From contig NC_020059.1 of the NCBI RefSeq assembly GCF_000330885.1, positions 3,257,501-3,321,500 on the forward strand: a stretch of 64,000 bases of DNA, given 5' to 3'. The notes beneath the pieces were generated by a model. That model ran no database searches, had not been told where the DNA came from, and saw nothing but the letters and a program-made list of their open reading frames with translations. This document shows, piece after piece, positions 9,589 to 18,222 of the stretch. How positions within the stretch are numbered: position 1 is the stretch's first letter; every line of letters starts with the position of its first letter. The stretch comes from Rhizobium tropici CIAT 899. GTDB taxonomy: Bacteria > Pseudomonadota > Alphaproteobacteria > Rhizobiales > Rhizobiaceae. The position numbers and the translations under genes are program-made.

Positions 9589-10863
9589 TCAACTCTTATC
9601 CAGACCGTAGCAGGAATGCAAAGTCCTGACTGCGAGTTCTGCATAAGGACCGTCGATCAGGATGGAAATCTTGATTTCTGACGTCGTAATAGCCTTGATG
9701 TTGATGCCTTTTTCGGCAAGTGCCCTGAAAGCGGTCGCGGCCACGCCCGCATGCGAACGCATGCCGATGCCGATGACCGAAACCTTGACCAGGCCTGATT
9801 CGCTCTGGACGACGTCGTAGCCGATCTTTTCCTTGTTCTCGCCAAGAACGCGCAGCGCCTTCTCGACATCGCCGGACGGAACCGTGAAGGTCATGTCGGT
9901 TTTCGAACCGTCCTCGGAAATGTTCTGGACGATCATGTCGACATTGATGTGGTTTTCGGCCAGCGGCCCGAAGATCGCGGCGGAAACACCCGGCCGGTCG
10001 GCAAGACGGCGCAGCGAGATCTGGGCCTCATCCTTGGCATAGGCAATGCCGGTGACTACTTCCTGTTCCACGATTTCTTCCTCGTCACAAATCAGCGTTC
10101 CGGGCGGGTTAAGCAGATCGCCCATGCCCGGAGCATCGGGATCCTCGAAAGAAGAGCGCACGAAAGTGCGGACCTTGAACACCATGGCGAGCTCAACCGA
10201 GCGCACCTGCAGCACCTTTGCGCCGAGAGAGGCCATTTCGAGCATTTCCTCGAAGGCGATCTTCTTCAGGCGACGCGCCTTGGGCTCGATGCGCGGATCG
10301 GTCGTATAGACCCCATCGACGTCGGTATAGATGTCGCAGCGATCGGCCTTGACGGCGGCGGCGATCGCAACGGCCGAGGTGTCGGAACCGCCACGCCCGA
10401 GCGTCGAGAGGCGGTTGTCGGGGCCGAGCCCCTGAAAGCCGGCGATGACGGCGACCTGGCCCTCACCCATGCGGCGGATGATGTCCTCGCCCTCGATCTC
10501 GAGAATACGGGCGGCGCCATGGGCGTTGTCGGTGCGGATCGGGATTTGCCAGCCCTGCCAGGAGCGGGCGTTGATGCCCATGGCCTGCAGCGCAATCGCC
10601 AGAAGGCCTGATGTGACCTGCTCGCCCGAAGCCACGACGGCATCATATTCGCGCGCATCGTAGATCGAGTGGTTGGCGCCGGAGACTTTCGGCATGTTCT
10701 GGACCCAGCCGACCAGTTCGTTGGTCTTGCCAGACATCGCGGAAACGACCACAGCCACTTCGTGTCCGGCATCGACCTCGCGTTTCACATGGCGTGCGAC
10801 ATTCTTGATACGGTCCAGATCCGCGACGGAGGTCCCGCCGAATTTCATCACGATGCGTGCCAT
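9589..10863 (-). CDS. lysC: Aspartate kinase
   Basis: Aspartate kinase phosphorylates aspartate, the first step toward lysine/DAP, threonine and methionine. The 424-residue protein begins MARIVMKFGGTSVAD with the kinase KFGGTS motif and continues with GRGGSDTSA and the substrate segment YTDVDGVYTTDPR. Two C-terminal ACT domains (about 265-420) provide allosteric feedback control. The length and single-domain form match the monofunctional LysC of alphaproteobacteria. The ATG at 10863 starts the conserved N-terminus exactly. lysA, the last step of lysine synthesis, lies 38 kb away in the same window. Confidence 0.96.
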   Translation of the reverse strand: MARIVMKFGGTSVADLDRIKNVARHVKREVDAGHEVAVVVSAMSGKTNELVGWVQNMPKVSGANHSIYDAREYDAVVASGEQVTSGLLAIALQAMGINARSWQGWQIPIRTDNAHGAARILEIEGEDIIRRMGEGQVAVIAGFQGLGPDNRLSTLGRGGSDTSAVAIAAAVKADRCDIYTDVDGVYTTDPRIEPKARRLKKIAFEEMLEMASLGAKVLQVRSVELAMVFKVRTFVRSSFEDPDAPGMGDLLNPPGTLICDEEEIVEQEVVTGIAYAKDEAQISLRRLADRPGVSAAIFGPLAENHINVDMIVQNISEDGSKTDMTFTVPSGDVEKALRVLGENKEKIGYDVVQSESGLVKVSVIGIGMRSHAGVAATAFRALAEKGINIKAITTSEIKISILIDGPYAELAVRTLHSCYGLDKS

Positions 10864-11034
10864 GTGCCTCTACCAGTACCCTGCGCCGGGCGGCTGAACG
10901 CGATAAGCCCGACATGCAAAATCGCCCTCCCGGTTCGGTAGCCGGAAAAGCGTGATCTCAATGGGGCCGTCTCTTAGCGAGTTTGTCGGGCAGGTGCAAT
11001 AGCATCGGACGCCAGAGGTGATGAAAAGTTTACT

Positions 11035-11661
11035 CTAAAAATCCACTTTTAAGGTCGACCAGAGCTTGTCGAGAATACCCTCTTCCCTGGGCAGGTTTTC
11101 CCTGTTGAGAAAGGTGGCGACAAGCACCCCGCCTTCCGGCCGGCCGGTCGCGACGATCTCATACTCCATGACGTCGTCGTCCGTGGTCGTCTCCGCCTTG
11201 ATGCCCTTCAATACGGTACCGCTCGGCAATGCGCGCTGGGTTGGCCGCTTGCTGATCTTGGCGCCGCCATTGAGGCTCTCCTGCACCATCTGCTGCAGTA
11301 TGACATCGGTATAGCTGGAAGGATTGAGACCCTTATAGACCTGCACGATGATGCCGGTGCCGATCGGCGTCATCAGCGCATATTGCTGCACGCCGTCTCC
11401 GAGATCCGTCTTTGCGACGGTGAATTTGCCATCATGATCGAAGGAGAATTTGCCGCCCGTGAAGGTCACCGTTTCGCTGCGCTGCAGCTCTACAGGCACC
11501 TTGCTGCCGTCCTTCATGGTAACTTCGAGCGTATCGCCGGGATTGATACCGACGCTAATGCCGTCGATCGTCAGGCGAAACCCCTTGCCGTCCCCGGCAT
11601 TTGCATGGCTGGCCGCAAGCCAACCCATGGCGATGGCCGTCGCGAGACGGAATGGTCTCAT
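11035..11661 (-). CDS. Exported protein of unknown function
   Basis: I do not recognise the family. The start at 11661 is chosen because AGGAG lies six bases upstream and the product (208 residues) then begins with a normal signal peptide (MRPFRLATAIAMGWLAASHANA, cleavage after ANA), so the protein should be periplasmic. A longer frame to 11841 has no such support. The mature part is predicted mostly beta (alternating hydrophobic strands), with no cysteine pair, lipobox or enzymatic motif visible. It is transcribed alone, divergent from ubiG across 264 bases. A stress or envelope role is only a guess. Confidence 0.7.
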   Translation of the reverse strand: MRPFRLATAIAMGWLAASHANAGDGKGFRLTIDGISVGINPGDTLEVTMKDGSKVPVELQRSETVTFTGGKFSFDHDGKFTVAKTDLGDGVQQYALMTPIGTGIIVQVYKGLNPSSYTDVILQQMVQESLNGGAKISKRPTQRALPSGTVLKGIKAETTTDDDVMEYEIVATGRPEGGVLVATFLNRENLPREEGILDKLWSTLKVDF

Positions 11662-11925
11662 GAGGAACTCCTCTACAAGCCGGTCGATCGCAATCAATCC
11701 CGGTCCCGAAACCCATTTCACAGCCCCGGGGATTGATCGGCCATAAGATACCTCCATGTCAACCTTCGCATCGCAATTCGCGCCTCCTGATCGGGATAGC
11801 CCACAGCTGATCGAAGGTCGCAGGCCCTTGACATCGCGCATCGATCGTCCGACTTCACCCTACGGGATAGAATTATTGCGTGCGGCCGTCCGAACCTTCG
11901 AACGACGCAAATCACGGAGCAAGCC

Positions 11926-12678
11926 ATGAACGAAACGGCAAAGAGCACGATCGACCAGAGCGAAGTGGACCGTTTCTCCGCCATGGCGGCCGAGTGGTGG
12001 AGCCCCACTGGCAAGTTCAAGCCGCTGCACAAGTTCAATCCTGTGCGCCTTGCCTATATCCGCGACCGCGCCTGCGAGAATTTCGACCGCGACCCGAAGA
12101 GCAGCAAGCCGCTTGAGGGCCTGCGCGTGCTCGACATTGGCTGCGGCGGCGGCCTGCTGTCGGAGCCGGTAGCCCGCATGGGCGCCAGCGTCATTGGCGC
12201 CGACCCCTCGGAAAAGAACATCGGCATTGCCTCAACGCACGCAAAAGCCTCCGGCGTTCCCGTCGACTACCGTGCCGTCACCGCCGAGCAGCTTGCTGAA
12301 GCCGGCGAAACTTTCGATATCGTCCTGAACATGGAAGTGGTGGAGCATGTCGCCGACGTCGAATTCTTCCTGTCGACCTGCGCGAAAATGGTGCGCCCCG
12401 ACGGCCTGATGTTCGTCGCGACCATCAATCGCACCATGAAGGCAGCAGCGCTTGCCATTTTCGCGGCGGAAAACGTGCTGCGCTGGCTGCCGCGCGGCAC
12501 TCATCAATACGAAAAGCTCGTGCGTCCTGAGGAGATCGAAAAGCCGCTTGCGGCAAGCGGTCTCGAGATCACCGCCCGCACGGGCGTATTCTATTCGCCG
12601 CTGCAGGATCGCTGGAACCTGTCGAAAGATATGGACGTCAACTATATGCTGTTGGCGAAGCGGGCAAACCTGAGCTGA
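11926..12678 (+). CDS. ubiG: Ubiquinone biosynthesis O-methyltransferase UbiG
   Basis: UbiG carries out both O-methylation steps of ubiquinone synthesis with SAM. The 250-residue length is standard. The N-terminus holds the family signature [29 protein letters not shown]. The SAM-binding loop [19 protein letters not shown] (about 70-90) is followed by the acidic residue in VIGADPS. The later [11 protein letters not shown] block is also typical. The ATG at 11926 gives the conserved N-terminus. It converges with the DUF3291 gene 13 bases further on. Confidence 0.95.
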   Translation: MNETAKSTIDQSEVDRFSAMAAEWWSPTGKFKPLHKFNPVRLAYIRDRACENFDRDPKSSKPLEGLRVLDIGCGGGLLSEPVARMGASVIGADPSEKNIGIASTHAKASGVPVDYRAVTAEQLAEAGETFDIVLNMEVVEHVADVEFFLSTCAKMVRPDGLMFVATINRTMKAAALAIFAAENVLRWLPRGTHQYEKLVRPEEIEKPLAASGLEITARTGVFYSPLQDRWNLSKDMDVNYMLLAKRANLS

Positions 12679-12691
12679 TCACGCATCTGCC

Positions 12692-13279
12692 TCAGATCTT
12701 CAGTGTCAGCACATGCGCCAGTAACTCGCCCTGCGTGGCAGCGTTGAGCGCAACGATTTCCTTGATACGAGAACGATCGATCTCAAGTGGCTGACCATCG
12801 GATCCATAGGGCTGCTTGAATGAGAACGCCCTTGGGCCTGCGCCATAATCGTGAAGGTGTTCTAGGCGCTCTACCCCATCCTGCCATCGCGGTACGGCCC
12901 CAGCTTCCACCCACCAAAGGACAAGCGGCGGCCAGCTCTGCCTGACATTCCAGTGCCGCCCATGTTTCAGGGCGTCGGCATGCACGCCGCTATAGGTGAA
13001 TGCCATCAGCGATTCGATATCGGCCCAAAGCGATAGGGATGACGGCGCGGTCTGAAAGCCGCTACCCTCGATGAAACGCGGGAAAACCTGCTCGCCCCAA
13101 CAGGCAGTGCCCGGCTCGCCGACATAGCCAGAGCGGCCAAAGAAACCGTGAGCACGGGCCGCCGCCTCGAAATTCGCCGCCTCGCGCAGGCGAAACCCCT
13201 CGACGGCTGGGCTTTCATAGGCCTCGACATGCAGCCCGAAATTATACATGGCGAGATGTTGGCTGCCGGCGACCGGCAT
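12692..13279 (-). CDS. DUF3291 domain-containing protein
   Basis: A 195-residue cytosolic protein whose middle and C-terminal parts match the DUF3291 pattern: SLSLWADIESLMAFTYSGVHADALKHG, then PPLVLWWVEAGAVPRW and GPRAFSF. The fold is probably a ferredoxin-like dimeric barrel related to heme-degrading monooxygenases, but no function is established. Its ATG overlaps the stop of the DUF1178 gene by one base (TGATG), so it is the last gene of the comF-grxC-nitrilase-DUF1178 cluster. A later start at MYNFGLHVE (about 13249) is possible. Confidence 0.75.
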   Translation of the reverse strand: MPVAGSQHLAMYNFGLHVEAYESPAVEGFRLREAANFEAAARAHGFFGRSGYVGEPGTACWGEQVFPRFIEGSGFQTAPSSLSLWADIESLMAFTYSGVHADALKHGRHWNVRQSWPPLVLWWVEAGAVPRWQDGVERLEHLHDYGAGPRAFSFKQPYGSDGQPLEIDRSRIKEIVALNAATQGELLAHVLTLKI

Positions 13280-13707
13280 CAGTTGATATCGTCGGGCAGC
13301 ACAGGAACAGCAGCGATCTCGATGCCTTCCTCGACGAGTGCCTGTGCCTCGTCCGGCGTCGCCTTGCCGATGATCCCGCGCGCATCTGCTTCGCCGTAAT
13401 GAATCTTGCGGGCCTCCTCCGGGAATTTCGTACCGACATCCTCGGCATTGGCCTTGATGGCGTCGACCGCTTCCTTGAGTTTCACCAAGGCCTGCTTGCG
13501 CGCTGCGTCCATCGCGAGCGTCTGCAACTCATCCTTCTTGCGCGCCGTCGAAACCGAAGGCGCCATCAGGAGCTTGGAGATCGCACCCGAATTGCAGACA
13601 GGACAGGTGAGGAAACCGCTTGCGACCTGGCGATCGAAATCAGCGCTTTCGGAAAACCAGCCCTCGAACTCATGGGCGTTGTCACAGGTAAGCGAATAAC
13701 GGATCAA
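13279..13707 (-). CDS. DUF1178 family protein
   Basis: A 142-residue protein of the conserved DUF1178 family of unknown function. It starts MIRYSLTCDNAHEFEGWF and has a CPVC pair (about 36-39) which, with the Cys in TCDN, probably makes a small zinc-ribbon-like fold. The rest is charged and helical. It overlaps the preceding nitrilase gene by four bases (ATGA), so the two are co-translated. Rhizobiales keep this order next to grxC. Confidence 0.87.
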   Translation of the reverse strand: MIRYSLTCDNAHEFEGWFSESADFDRQVASGFLTCPVCNSGAISKLLMAPSVSTARKKDELQTLAMDAARKQALVKLKEAVDAIKANAEDVGTKFPEEARKIHYGEADARGIIGKATPDEAQALVEEGIEIAAVPVLPDDIN

Positions 13708-14561
13708 GCAGCGACGCCTCCAGCCGCCGGCGTCGCGATCTTCTCCAGCGAAAATTCACGCGCATTCTTCAGGTTCGGTATCTTGTCATGGGCTGATTTG
13801 ACGGCGGCGATATCGATCTCGGCGATGACGACGGCTTCGCCCGTACCGCCGGCGGATGCCAGCACCTTGCCCCAGGGATCGATAATCATCGAATGGCCAA
13901 AGGTCTCGCGGCCGTCCTCATGCTTGCCGGCCTGCGCGGCGGCAATCACGAACATGCCGTTTTCGATGGCGCGGGCGCGCAGCAGGATTTCCCAATGCGC
14001 TTCGCCGGTCTGCTTTGTGAAGGCGGCAGGCACCGTCATCACCTCGGCGCCGGCAACGGCCTGGGCGCGGAAGAGCTGCGGAAAGCGCACGTCGTAGCAG
14101 ATGGAAAATCCGAGCTCGGCGAACGGCAGCGACGCGATGCGCGCTTCCGATCCCGGCCGGTAGACGGCGCTTTCGCGCCAGCTTTCGCCATTGTCGAGAT
14201 CGACATCGAACATATGGATCTTGTCGTAGCGATTGATGAGCTTGCCATCGGGACCGAAGAGGAAACCGCGATTGGCGATCTTGCCGTCATCGAGCGCAAT
14301 GGCCGTCGAGCCGATGTGAAGATGGATGCCAAGTTCCTTCGCCAGCTCGGAGGCCGTCTTGACGATGATATCGTTCGGCTCGTCGCGCAGCACGGCACGC
14401 AGCCCCGGGCGATCCTTCTGCACCGCGCCGGTCATCTCCGGCGTCTGTACGTAGATCGCCCCCTTGGAGGCTGCATCCCGCACCAAACGGGTCATATCAG
14501 CCGCGTTCTTCACCGGATCGACGCCGGAACACATCTGGATGGCAGCGGCCTTGAAGCTCAT
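13704..14561 (-). CDS. Carbon-nitrogen hydrolase, Nit1-like (deaminated glutathione amidase type)
   Basis: A nitrilase-superfamily amidase of 285 residues. The Glu-Lys-Cys triad is visible: Glu in TPEMTG, Lys in YDKIHMFDVDL, Cys in ICYDVRFPQLFR. The CYDxRFPxLxR signature and DKIHMFDVD point to the Nit1/YbeM subgroup, which removes the useless deaminated form of glutathione; the substrate is inferred. The neighbouring glutaredoxin gene fits a glutathione link. Start 14561 is chosen because GGGAG stands seven bases upstream and the conserved MSFKAAAIQM begins there; a frame six codons longer exists. Confidence 0.9.
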   Translation of the reverse strand: MSFKAAAIQMCSGVDPVKNAADMTRLVRDAASKGAIYVQTPEMTGAVQKDRPGLRAVLRDEPNDIIVKTASELAKELGIHLHIGSTAIALDDGKIANRGFLFGPDGKLINRYDKIHMFDVDLDNGESWRESAVYRPGSEARIASLPFAELGFSICYDVRFPQLFRAQAVAGAEVMTVPAAFTKQTGEAHWEILLRARAIENGMFVIAAAQAGKHEDGRETFGHSMIIDPWGKVLASAGGTGEAVVIAEIDIAAVKSAHDKIPNLKNAREFSLEKIATPAAGGVAA

Positions 14562-14584
14562 CGGTTTCTCCCTCGTCATAAGGA

Positions 14585-14842
14585 TCAGGCAGCCAGCATC
14601 GGATCGAGCTTGCCGGCCCGGTCGAGTGCGTGGATATCGTCACAGCCACCGACATGCTCGCCATTGATGAAGATCTGCGGGAAGGTCGAGGCGCCATTCG
14701 CCTTGGCGATCATCTCCTGCCGCATCTCGGGCGAATAGGTGGCGTTATGTTCGACATAATCGACGCCTTTGGATTCGAGCAGGGATTTCGCGCGGGCGCA
14801 ATAGCCGCAGAATTCACGCGTATAGATAACGACGGATGCCAT
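14585..14842 (-). CDS. grxC: Glutaredoxin 3
   Basis: A dithiol glutaredoxin of 85 residues that reduces protein and mixed disulfides using glutathione in the cytosol. It has the active-site CGYC (about 12-15; classical GrxC has CPYC, so the Pro is replaced by Gly), the cis-Pro segment TFPQIFINGEHVGG, and the glutathione-binding GGCDD. It lies 23 bases upstream of the nitrilase gene on the same strand, in the cluster comF-grxC-nit-DUF1178-DUF3291. Confidence 0.95.
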   Translation of the reverse strand: MASVVIYTREFCGYCARAKSLLESKGVDYVEHNATYSPEMRQEMIAKANGASTFPQIFINGEHVGGCDDIHALDRAGKLDPMLAA

Positions 14843-14870
14843 GATCCACTCCGGAAAAGCCTAGATTTGG

Positions 14871-14983
14871 AGCATGATGCCGAAAAGTGTCTGCGGTTTT
14901 CGCACGACATCATACTCTACTTGTTTGATGCTAGAGCGGATTCAGATTTTAGGTCGAACAGACCTAAAATCATCCGCCTCTAG
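14871..14983. repeat. Dispersed palindromic element, copy 1
   Basis: Fills the gap between comF and grxC. It contains an 11-bp inverted repeat GATTTTAGGTC / GACCTAAAATC (14945-14955 and 14961-14971) and the pieces AGCATGATGCCGAAAAGTG and GCGGTTTTCG. The same modules recur at 42747-42916 and 48624-48737. It lies inside an apparent operon, so it could form RNA hairpins in the transcript. Confidence 0.8.
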
Positions 14984-14985
14984 TG

Positions 14986-15762
14986 TCATATAAGATGGCC
15001 GACGACCCTTGCAAAGGTCAAAACAGTGACATCGGCAGCACCTGCTTTCTTCAGCGCGCGCGTGGCCGCGGCAACCGTGGCGCCGGTGGTGTAAACGTCG
15101 TCTACGAGAACGATGCGCCGCCCGAATATATCGGCGGCCCGATGCTCGGAAACGGCGAAAGCGCCGCGCACATTATCCTGCCGCGCCTTGGCTCCAAGAC
15201 CCACCTGCTGGGTCGTGCGCTTGACGCGCAGGAGCGTTGCGGCCAGCAGCGGCTTGCCGGAAAGGCGGGCGATATGCCGGGCAAGCTCGGCAGCCTGATT
15301 GTACTTGCGCGAAAACAGCCGCGCACGGTGCAGCGGTACCGGAACGATCGCATCGCAATTCGCAATCGTGCCATCACTCGCCCGCAGCATCCAGCCCGCC
15401 ATCATCGGCGCGAGATCGGTGCGATCGCGATATTTCAGGCTGAGAACGAGATCCCGCACGATGCCGTCATGAACGGCGGCGGAGCGCAACCGGTCGAAGA
15501 CAGGCGGATCGGCAATCGCCTCGGCACTCAGAATTCCCACGCCGAGATCATGGGAAAACGGGCTCCCAAGGACCTCGCAATAGGGCCGCTCGATAAAGCG
15601 AATACCCGACCAGCATGCGGGGCAAAGACCGCGATGCGCGCCGACCGAAACCCCACAGCCCGGACATGCGGGCGGATAGACCATATCCGCAAGCGCCACG
15701 AAAGGCCTTTTCAGCCCGGCGCCCAGGATAGACAAGGTGATTTCGCGTCCCATCATCCCCAT
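14986..15762 (-). CDS. ComF family protein (phosphoribosyltransferase-like)
   Basis: A 258-residue ComF/GntX-type protein. It has an N-terminal zinc-ribbon (YPPACPGCGVSV ... LCPACW, about 20-45) and a C-terminal PRTase fold with the PRPP-loop motif RRIVLVDDVYTTGATV (about 210-225). Homologues assist DNA uptake in competent species; in rhizobia the role is unknown. The start is ambiguous (ATGs at 15762, 15756, 15753). A longer frame to 15900 would overlap a repeat and the divergent methyltransferase start, so I reject it. Confidence 0.9.
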   Translation of the reverse strand: MGMMGREITLSILGAGLKRPFVALADMVYPPACPGCGVSVGAHRGLCPACWSGIRFIERPYCEVLGSPFSHDLGVGILSAEAIADPPVFDRLRSAAVHDGIVRDLVLSLKYRDRTDLAPMMAGWMLRASDGTIANCDAIVPVPLHRARLFSRKYNQAAELARHIARLSGKPLLAATLLRVKRTTQQVGLGAKARQDNVRGAFAVSEHRAADIFGRRIVLVDDVYTTGATVAAATRALKKAGAADVTVLTFARVVGHLI

Positions 15763-15775
15763 ATGATTGAGACTA

Positions 15776-15819
15776 GCAATTCCAGGAAAAGTGTATAGCG
15801 GTTTTCCACCCGGAATTGC
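15776..15819. repeat. Short copy of the dispersed palindromic element
   Basis: Terminal arms GCAATTCC and GGAATTGC enclose the module 'ggaaaagtgtatagcggttttcc', shared with copies near 17048 and 32296. It lies between the divergent comF and methyltransferase genes. Confidence 0.55.
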
Positions 15820-15879
15820 GCGACAGAAACGCGTGTGTCCGGCATGCCCGCCGAATTGATGATAGTGCAGGAAACCACC

Positions 15880-16764
15880 ATGGAAATCGTATTCGACCAA
15901 TCGCTGCTTTCGGCCCGCAAACGCCGGGCGCTAAAACAAGGTGATACGAAAGCGGCTTTCCTGCTCGATATTGCCGCCAGCGAACTGGCGGAACGGCTTG
16001 CCGTCACCGAACGCCATTTCGACGACGCGGTCGAGCTGCACGGCGCGACAGGCATTGCCGCGCGCCTCGCTCTGGCGACAGGCAAGATCGGCCATTTGAA
16101 AAGGATCGAAAGCGAGAAGGATTTTGCCGCTCCCGACGAGACCATCATCGAGGCGCCTCCGGAGGAGCTGCCGCTCGCGCCGGAATCGGTCAACCTCGTG
16201 CTTTCCCCGCTCAGCCTGCACGTCACCAACGACACGCCCGGCGTCTTCATCCAGATCCGCCGCGCGCTGAAGGCCGACGGCCTTTTCCTGGCGGCGATCC
16301 CCGGCTCGGGAACCCTGCAGGAACTGCGTGACGTGCTGCTCGCGACCGAAATCGAGCTGACGGGCGGCGCAAGCCCGCGCGTCATCCCCTTTGCCGATGT
16401 CCGCGATGTCGGCGGTCTCCTTCAGCGTGCAGGCTTTACACTGCCCGTCATCGACGCCGAAAACTATACCGTGCGCTACGACAATCTGTTTGCCTTGATG
16501 CGCGACCTGCGCGCCATGGGCATGACCAATCCGCTGGTCGATCGCAGCCGCAAGCCGCTGACGCGTGCCTTCTTTCTGCGTGCGGCCGAGCTCTATGCCG
16601 AGCGCTATTCCGATCCGGACGGGCGGATCAGGGCGACATTCTCGATCATCTACGTCTCAGGCTGGACGCCGCACGAAAGCCAGCAGAAGCCACTGCGACC
16701 GGGTTCCGCCAAGGCCCGCTTGGCGGATGCGCTCAAGGTTGAGGAGCACAAGCTCAAACAATAG
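15880..16764 (+). CDS. SAM-dependent methyltransferase, NDUFAF5/BioC-like
   Basis: A 294-residue class I methyltransferase-like protein of the alphaproteobacterial group related to mitochondrial NDUFAF5. The conserved opening is FDQSLLSARKRRAL, followed by HFDDAVELHGATGI, where the usual glycine-rich SAM loop is degenerate. SVNLVLSPLSLHVTND and LKADGLFLAAIPGSGTL also fit the family. NDUFAF5 modifies a complex I subunit; the substrate here is not known. The start at 15880 (MEIVFDQ) has AGGAA nearby and matches the family; a frame 15 codons longer overlaps the divergent repeat. Confidence 0.83.
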   Translation: MEIVFDQSLLSARKRRALKQGDTKAAFLLDIAASELAERLAVTERHFDDAVELHGATGIAARLALATGKIGHLKRIESEKDFAAPDETIIEAPPEELPLAPESVNLVLSPLSLHVTNDTPGVFIQIRRALKADGLFLAAIPGSGTLQELRDVLLATEIELTGGASPRVIPFADVRDVGGLLQRAGFTLPVIDAENYTVRYDNLFALMRDLRAMGMTNPLVDRSRKPLTRAFFLRAAELYAERYSDPDGRIRATFSIIYVSGWTPHESQQKPLRPGSAKARLADALKVEEHKLKQ

Positions 16765-16784
16765 CCAAAGATTTGCCGGCCGCG

Positions 16785-16967
16785 TCAGTTCTGGGACGCC
16801 GCCGAATTCTGTATCGTATCGGACAGAAGATTGAATGTGTTTGAAAGGCTGCCGCCGAAGGCGCCGACACCGCTGATGATTGCGGCCGACATCAGGGCTG
16901 CAATCAGGCCGTATTCAATGACCGTGGCACCGGTCTTATCAGTGAAAATACGCCGAACGGAACGCAT
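16785..16967 (-). CDS. Flp family type IVb pilin
   Basis: A 60-residue Flp/Fap-type prepilin. A short basic leader is followed by TGATVIEYGLIAALMSAAIISGVG, the hydrophobic N-terminal helix with the conserved Glu and Tyr of type IVb pilins; prepilin peptidase should cut just before it. The start at 16967 (ATG) is preferred over a TTG nine codons upstream. No other tad/cpa pilus gene lies nearby, so this is an orphan pilin whose assembly machinery must be elsewhere. It converges with the methyltransferase gene. Confidence 0.88.
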   Translation of the reverse strand: MRSVRRIFTDKTGATVIEYGLIAALMSAAIISGVGAFGGSLSNTFNLLSDTIQNSAASQN

Positions 16968-17047
16968 AAGCTCGAAGCTCCCAGCATTGGACAACTGAAG
17001 AATCCGATGCTCGTCATGGCATCCGGCAGGCTATGCTCATGCACTAT

Positions 17048-17139
17048 AGCATTTCCGCTTTTCTTCGATGCGCGAAAACGCTCTATTTTTTCTTACGCAT
17101 TCCGGACGGAAAACCGCTCCGCACTTTTCCTGGAAATGC
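17048..17139. repeat. Dispersed palindromic element, copy with GCATTTCC ends
   Basis: Terminal inverted repeats GCATTTCC (17049-17056) and GGAAATGC (17132-17139) enclose modules 'cgcttttcttcga' and 'ggacggaaaaccgct'. A closely similar element lies at 32296-32397. It lies next to the 3' end of the membrane protein gene at 17141-17458. Confidence 0.75.
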
Positions 17140-17140
17140 G

Positions 17141-17458
17141 CTATTGGCAGCCGGTATCGGCACCATAACCCTGGACGATGCAGACCGAACCCGGTTCCTG
17201 CTGCAGAACGCTGCGGCGGATCGTATACCGCTTGCCGTTTTCCGTCTGCGGGATCGAACCCGTAGCAATATTGTCGATATCCGGCGCGCTTGCAAGCACG
17301 CGCGACTTGGATTTGTCAGAGAGCATAGGGGTCAGAATAAGCGAAAGCGCGACCGCCGCCGTACCGAACAGCAAAGCGATATTCAACGCGCCCGTTCTGC
17401 GCGACGTGGAATAAGACTGCTCTTTTTCCTGAACAGCTTTCCAGAAATCGTCGTCCAT
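17141..17458 (-). CDS. Small single-pass membrane protein, unknown function
   Basis: I do not recognise this 105-residue protein. From the ATG at 17458, which has GGAGAAGG about ten bases upstream, it begins MDDDFWKAVQEKEQ. One transmembrane helix follows (about 27-45, ALNIALLFGTAAVALSLIL). A C-terminal periplasmic domain contains two cysteines near the end (SVCIVQGYGADTGCQ) that could form a disulfide. It lies between a palindromic repeat and an AT-rich gap and shows no operon partner. The frame extends eight codons further upstream, which seems unlikely to be used. Confidence 0.65.
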   Translation of the reverse strand: MDDDFWKAVQEKEQSYSTSRRTGALNIALLFGTAAVALSLILTPMLSDKSKSRVLASAPDIDNIATGSIPQTENGKRYTIRRSVLQQEPGSVCIVQGYGADTGCQ

Positions 17459-17482
17459 TATGTCAAGCCTTCTCCAACGCAC

Positions 17483-17842
17483 CCAACAACCGCTTGATTG
17501 AGAGAATTGAATGCCAGAAGGTCATAAACGATCCCTTAATATCCACATGCAAATTAATGAGACGTAAAATTCTGGGACAGTGTCTGATTCGGGCTATAAG
17601 CCTGATATTAAATGGCTAATTCTCGTTAACCATAAATGCGATGCACCGCCTTAACGCATTCCAAACCGTCTCTGCGTAAACGCGAATGAGATCCGCCCCG
17701 CCACGGGACATCAAATTCGCCGCGCAGACGCACGTATTGCCAGAAGATTTCCTCGATACACCAAATAATAGAGATTGACACTTGCGCGCCGTGATATATC
17801 GCCAAGCTATCTTTTATTATCTTGGGTTGCAGGAATTTACAC
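17483..17842. other. AT-rich intergenic gap
   Basis: About 360 bases with no convincing gene. A perfect TTGACA occurs at 17775-17780 in the orientation of the downstream gene, but no -10 box is well spaced from it. A 77-codon minus-strand frame (17626-17859) runs across the next gene's start and is not supported. Base composition is clearly lower in GC than flanking genes. Confidence 0.4.
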
Positions 17843-18169
17843 ATGGCAGGTTTGCTCAAGGCGGTTGGCGGTTTGGTGATTGGTATTGCGATCCTGTTCG
17901 GGATTGCGACGTTGTTTAGTGGAAGTGCAGCCGGCGTCGCGGCGGGGCTGATAGGCGCCCTTTCCTATGCTTTTAACGGCGCCGTGATTTTTGCCCTTGG
18001 ACTGATGCTCGAACATCTGGAGGCAATTCGCCGCGAATGTGACAATCAATCTGACATGCTGACGGATTTGCTCCGCAAAATGCCGAAGGCGGATGCGTCC
18101 CCTAGAGGACCGGGCGTCTCCTCCCTCGATCAGCTCGCGAAATCAACTTTCAAATTCAGAGATATCTAG
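17843..18169 (+). CDS. Small two-helix membrane protein, unknown function
   Basis: A 108-residue protein that I do not recognise. It opens MAGLLKAVGGLVIGIAILFG with one hydrophobic helix (about 5-27). A second helix spans about 35-60 (GALSYAFNGAVIFALGLML). A charged, probably cytoplasmic C-tail follows (HLEAIRRECDNQSDML...LRKMP). The ATG at 17843 has AGGAA at a fair distance. It stands alone, between an AT-rich gap and the convergent mutT gene, and could be an accessory gene. Confidence 0.6.
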   Translation: MAGLLKAVGGLVIGIAILFGIATLFSGSAAGVAAGLIGALSYAFNGAVIFALGLMLEHLEAIRRECDNQSDMLTDLLRKMPKADASPRGPGVSSLDQLAKSTFKFRDI

Positions 18170-18222
18170 ACATGGCACGACGCCGCCCGAAGGCAGCGCT
18201 GTCTCAGCCCTTGCTATAGAAG

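Noticed and set aside
11662..11841. N-terminal extension of the exported protein to 11841
   Set aside because: The ATG at 11661 has a good ribosome site and begins a normal signal peptide.
15763..15900. N-terminal extension of comF to 15900
   Set aside because: It would run through a palindromic repeat and the divergent methyltransferase leader; homologous starts lie at about 15762.
17626..17859. 77-codon minus-strand frame overlapping the start of the membrane protein at 17843
   Set aside because: No ribosome site is convincing, and it would interfere with the better-supported plus-strand gene.
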